From Chloroflexota bacterium (lineage in GTDB: Bacteria; Chloroflexota; Ktedonobacteria; Ktedonobacterales; Ktedonobacteraceae): a stretch of 13,174 nt of DNA. This document shows positions 12,180 through 13,174 of this stretch, piece after piece. The notes below the pieces were generated by a model that worked only from the letters and a program-made list of their open reading frames with translations, was not told where the DNA came from and searched no databases. The stretch spans positions 1 to 13,174 of the forward strand of contig VBHV01000126.1 of assembly GCA_005881995.1 (NCBI GenBank). Reading direction: 5' to 3'. Made by a program: the position numbers and the translations under genes. Every line of letters begins with the position of its first letter. Position 1 is the stretch's first letter.

Positions 12180-13174
12180 ATGCCGCTCGAAGGACAACAA
12201 CTTGGCCGTTATCGTCTTGTGAGCCTCCTGGGTAGTGGAGGAATGGGTGAAGTATACCTGGCGGAAGATACGGGTATCGCCCGCCAGGTCGCCATCAAAG
12301 TCATACGCAGTGATGTTGCCCTGCGGGCTGGCACTGATGCCGCCAGCGATGCGGTGCGGCGCTTTCAGCGCGAGATGCAGACCATCGCCAGACTCAATCA
12401 TCCATACATACTTCCCCTGTTTGACTATGGAGAAGGCACCATGAGCGGGCTGTTGTTGCCTTATATGGTTATGCCCTATGGTCGGGATGGCTCACTGGCG
12501 ACGTGGTTGAAACAGCGCAGTAATGCTCCATCACTCGCGCCCTCTGATGTGGCGCACATCATACAACAGGCGGCTGACGCGCTCCAGTACGCGCATGACC
12601 AGCAGATCATTCACCGCGATGTGAAGCCCTCGAACTTTCTCATACGAGTGCAGAAAGACAACCCTAACCGTCCCGATGTACTGCTGGCGGATTTTGGCCT
12701 GGCCCGCCTGAGCGACTCGAGTTCCAGCGTCAGTCTGACAGTCGCCGGTTCGCCGCTCTATATGTCGCCAGAACAGTGGCGCGGGCACCCGGTTCCGGCC
12801 ACCGATCAATACATGCTGGCAGCAATGGCGTATGAATTGCTGACTGGTCGCCCACCGTTCCGGGGGACGCTTGAGCAGTTAATGTACCAGCACCTCCAGG
12901 AGCAGCCAGAACTACCCAGCAGATTCAATCCGCAGGTTCCTGCCGCGCTCGATGCAGTTTTGCGTCGTGCGCTTGCTAAACAGCCAGAAGCGCGCTACCC
13001 GAGCATCTCCGCGTTTGCCCGCGCTTTCCAGGATGCGCTGCAACCTGCTGGATCGCAAATCAATGACTCTTACGCAACGATCGATAGCTTCGACATGCAA
13101 AGCGGAAATCGAGTAGACTTTCCAACTCTATCAGCAGATAAACAGCATCCCTCCCTCCCAGCAGTGACGAGTAC
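12180..13174 (+). CDS. Hanks-type (eukaryote-like) Ser/Thr protein kinase, C-terminus off the window
   Basis: The forward strand is open from ATG 12180 (AAGGTGA four bases upstream) to the window edge, 331 codons with no stop. All kinase landmarks are present: glycine loop LGSGGMGEV (17-25), catalytic Lys40 in VAIKV, helix-C Glu65, catalytic loop HRDVKPSN (145-152, Asp147), DFG (171-173), the activation segment closing in SPLYMSPEQ (191-199, replacing the APE), and DQYMLAAMAYELLTGRPPF. Thr and Ser residues between DFG and SPE (SDSSSSVSLTVAGS) are likely autophosphorylation sites. The kinase domain ends near residue 287. The next 44 residues are a Ser/Asn/Pro-rich linker with no membrane helix yet. 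In this family such a linker usually leads to a membrane helix and a sensor domain or repeats, which would lie beyond the edge. Expected to phosphorylate cytoplasmic proteins; substrate unknown. Confidence 0.95.
   Translation, partial: MPLEGQQLGRYRLVSLLGSGGMGEVYLAEDTGIARQVAIKVIRSDVALRAGTDAASDAVRRFQREMQTIARLNHPYILPLFDYGEGTMSGLLLPYMVMPYGRDGSLATWLKQRSNAPSLAPSDVAHIIQQAADALQYAHDQQIIHRDVKPSNFLIRVQKDNPNRPDVLLADFGLARLSDSSSSVSLTVAGSPLYMSPEQWRGHPVPATDQYMLAAMAYELLTGRPPFRGTLEQLMYQHLQEQPELPSRFNPQVPAALDAVLRRALAKQPEARYPSISAFARAFQDALQPAGSQINDSYATIDSFDMQSGNRVDFPTLSADKQHPSLPAVTS

Overview
The window comes from a bacterium with mixed base composition (roughly half G+C by eye). It carries ordinary Shine-Dalgarno sites, sigma-70-like promoters and many short palindromic or dispersed-looking repeats between genes. 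The protein set (Hanks-type Ser/Thr kinase, FemAB-type transferase, sedolisin lipoprotein, excisionase-type HTH regulator, TrkA pair, FG-GAP membrane protein) fits the Chloroflexota class Ktedonobacteria best. That placement is inference from gene style; there is no rRNA or marker gene here to prove it. I see no tRNA, rRNA, CRISPR array, transposase, phage gene or recognisable defence system.

Layout, left to right. A minus-strand gene running off the left edge (1-967) has alpha-2-macroglobulin-like beta domains. It is divergent from a prodomain-less S53 (sedolisin) lipoprotein (1078-2379), followed by a small Pyr_excise/MSMEG_6728-type protein (2410-2820). A 24-bp perfect palindrome separates these from a convergent minus-strand pair: an amidohydrolase (3296-4540) and a PLDc_N-type membrane protein (2888-3160). 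About 500 bp of non-coding DNA (4541-5037) holds 21-bp tandem repeats, two 71-bp direct repeats with quadruplex-forming G-runs, an inverted partial copy, and a good promoter. That promoter serves a single-pass membrane protein with an FG-GAP/VCBS motif (5038-5832), which faces a tiny convergent membrane protein (5846-6145). After a 510-bp gap comes an AI-2E/PerM family permease (6656-8026), convergent with a two-gene TrkA-type operon (8074-9157). A FemAB-family transferase with a puzzling N-terminus (9301-10290) is convergent with a class I methyltransferase (10367-11245).

The most structured stretch is 11293-11529. The methyltransferase promoter is wrapped in inverted repeats. Divergently, an HTH regulator (11530-12069) has a predicted leader made of two nested hairpins that share the same inner motifs but have different, fully compensated 11-bp stems. 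A Ser/Thr protein kinase (12180 to the right edge) follows.

The genes do not form one obvious pathway. Local units I would defend are the TrkA operon (10-bp gap, shared leader) and possibly amidohydrolase plus PLDc_N protein (135-bp gap). The most promising undescribed signal is the nested, covarying hairpin element in front of the HTH gene, followed by the repeat cluster at 4559-4837. Several longest-frame start codons look wrong; corrected starts are given with reasons.
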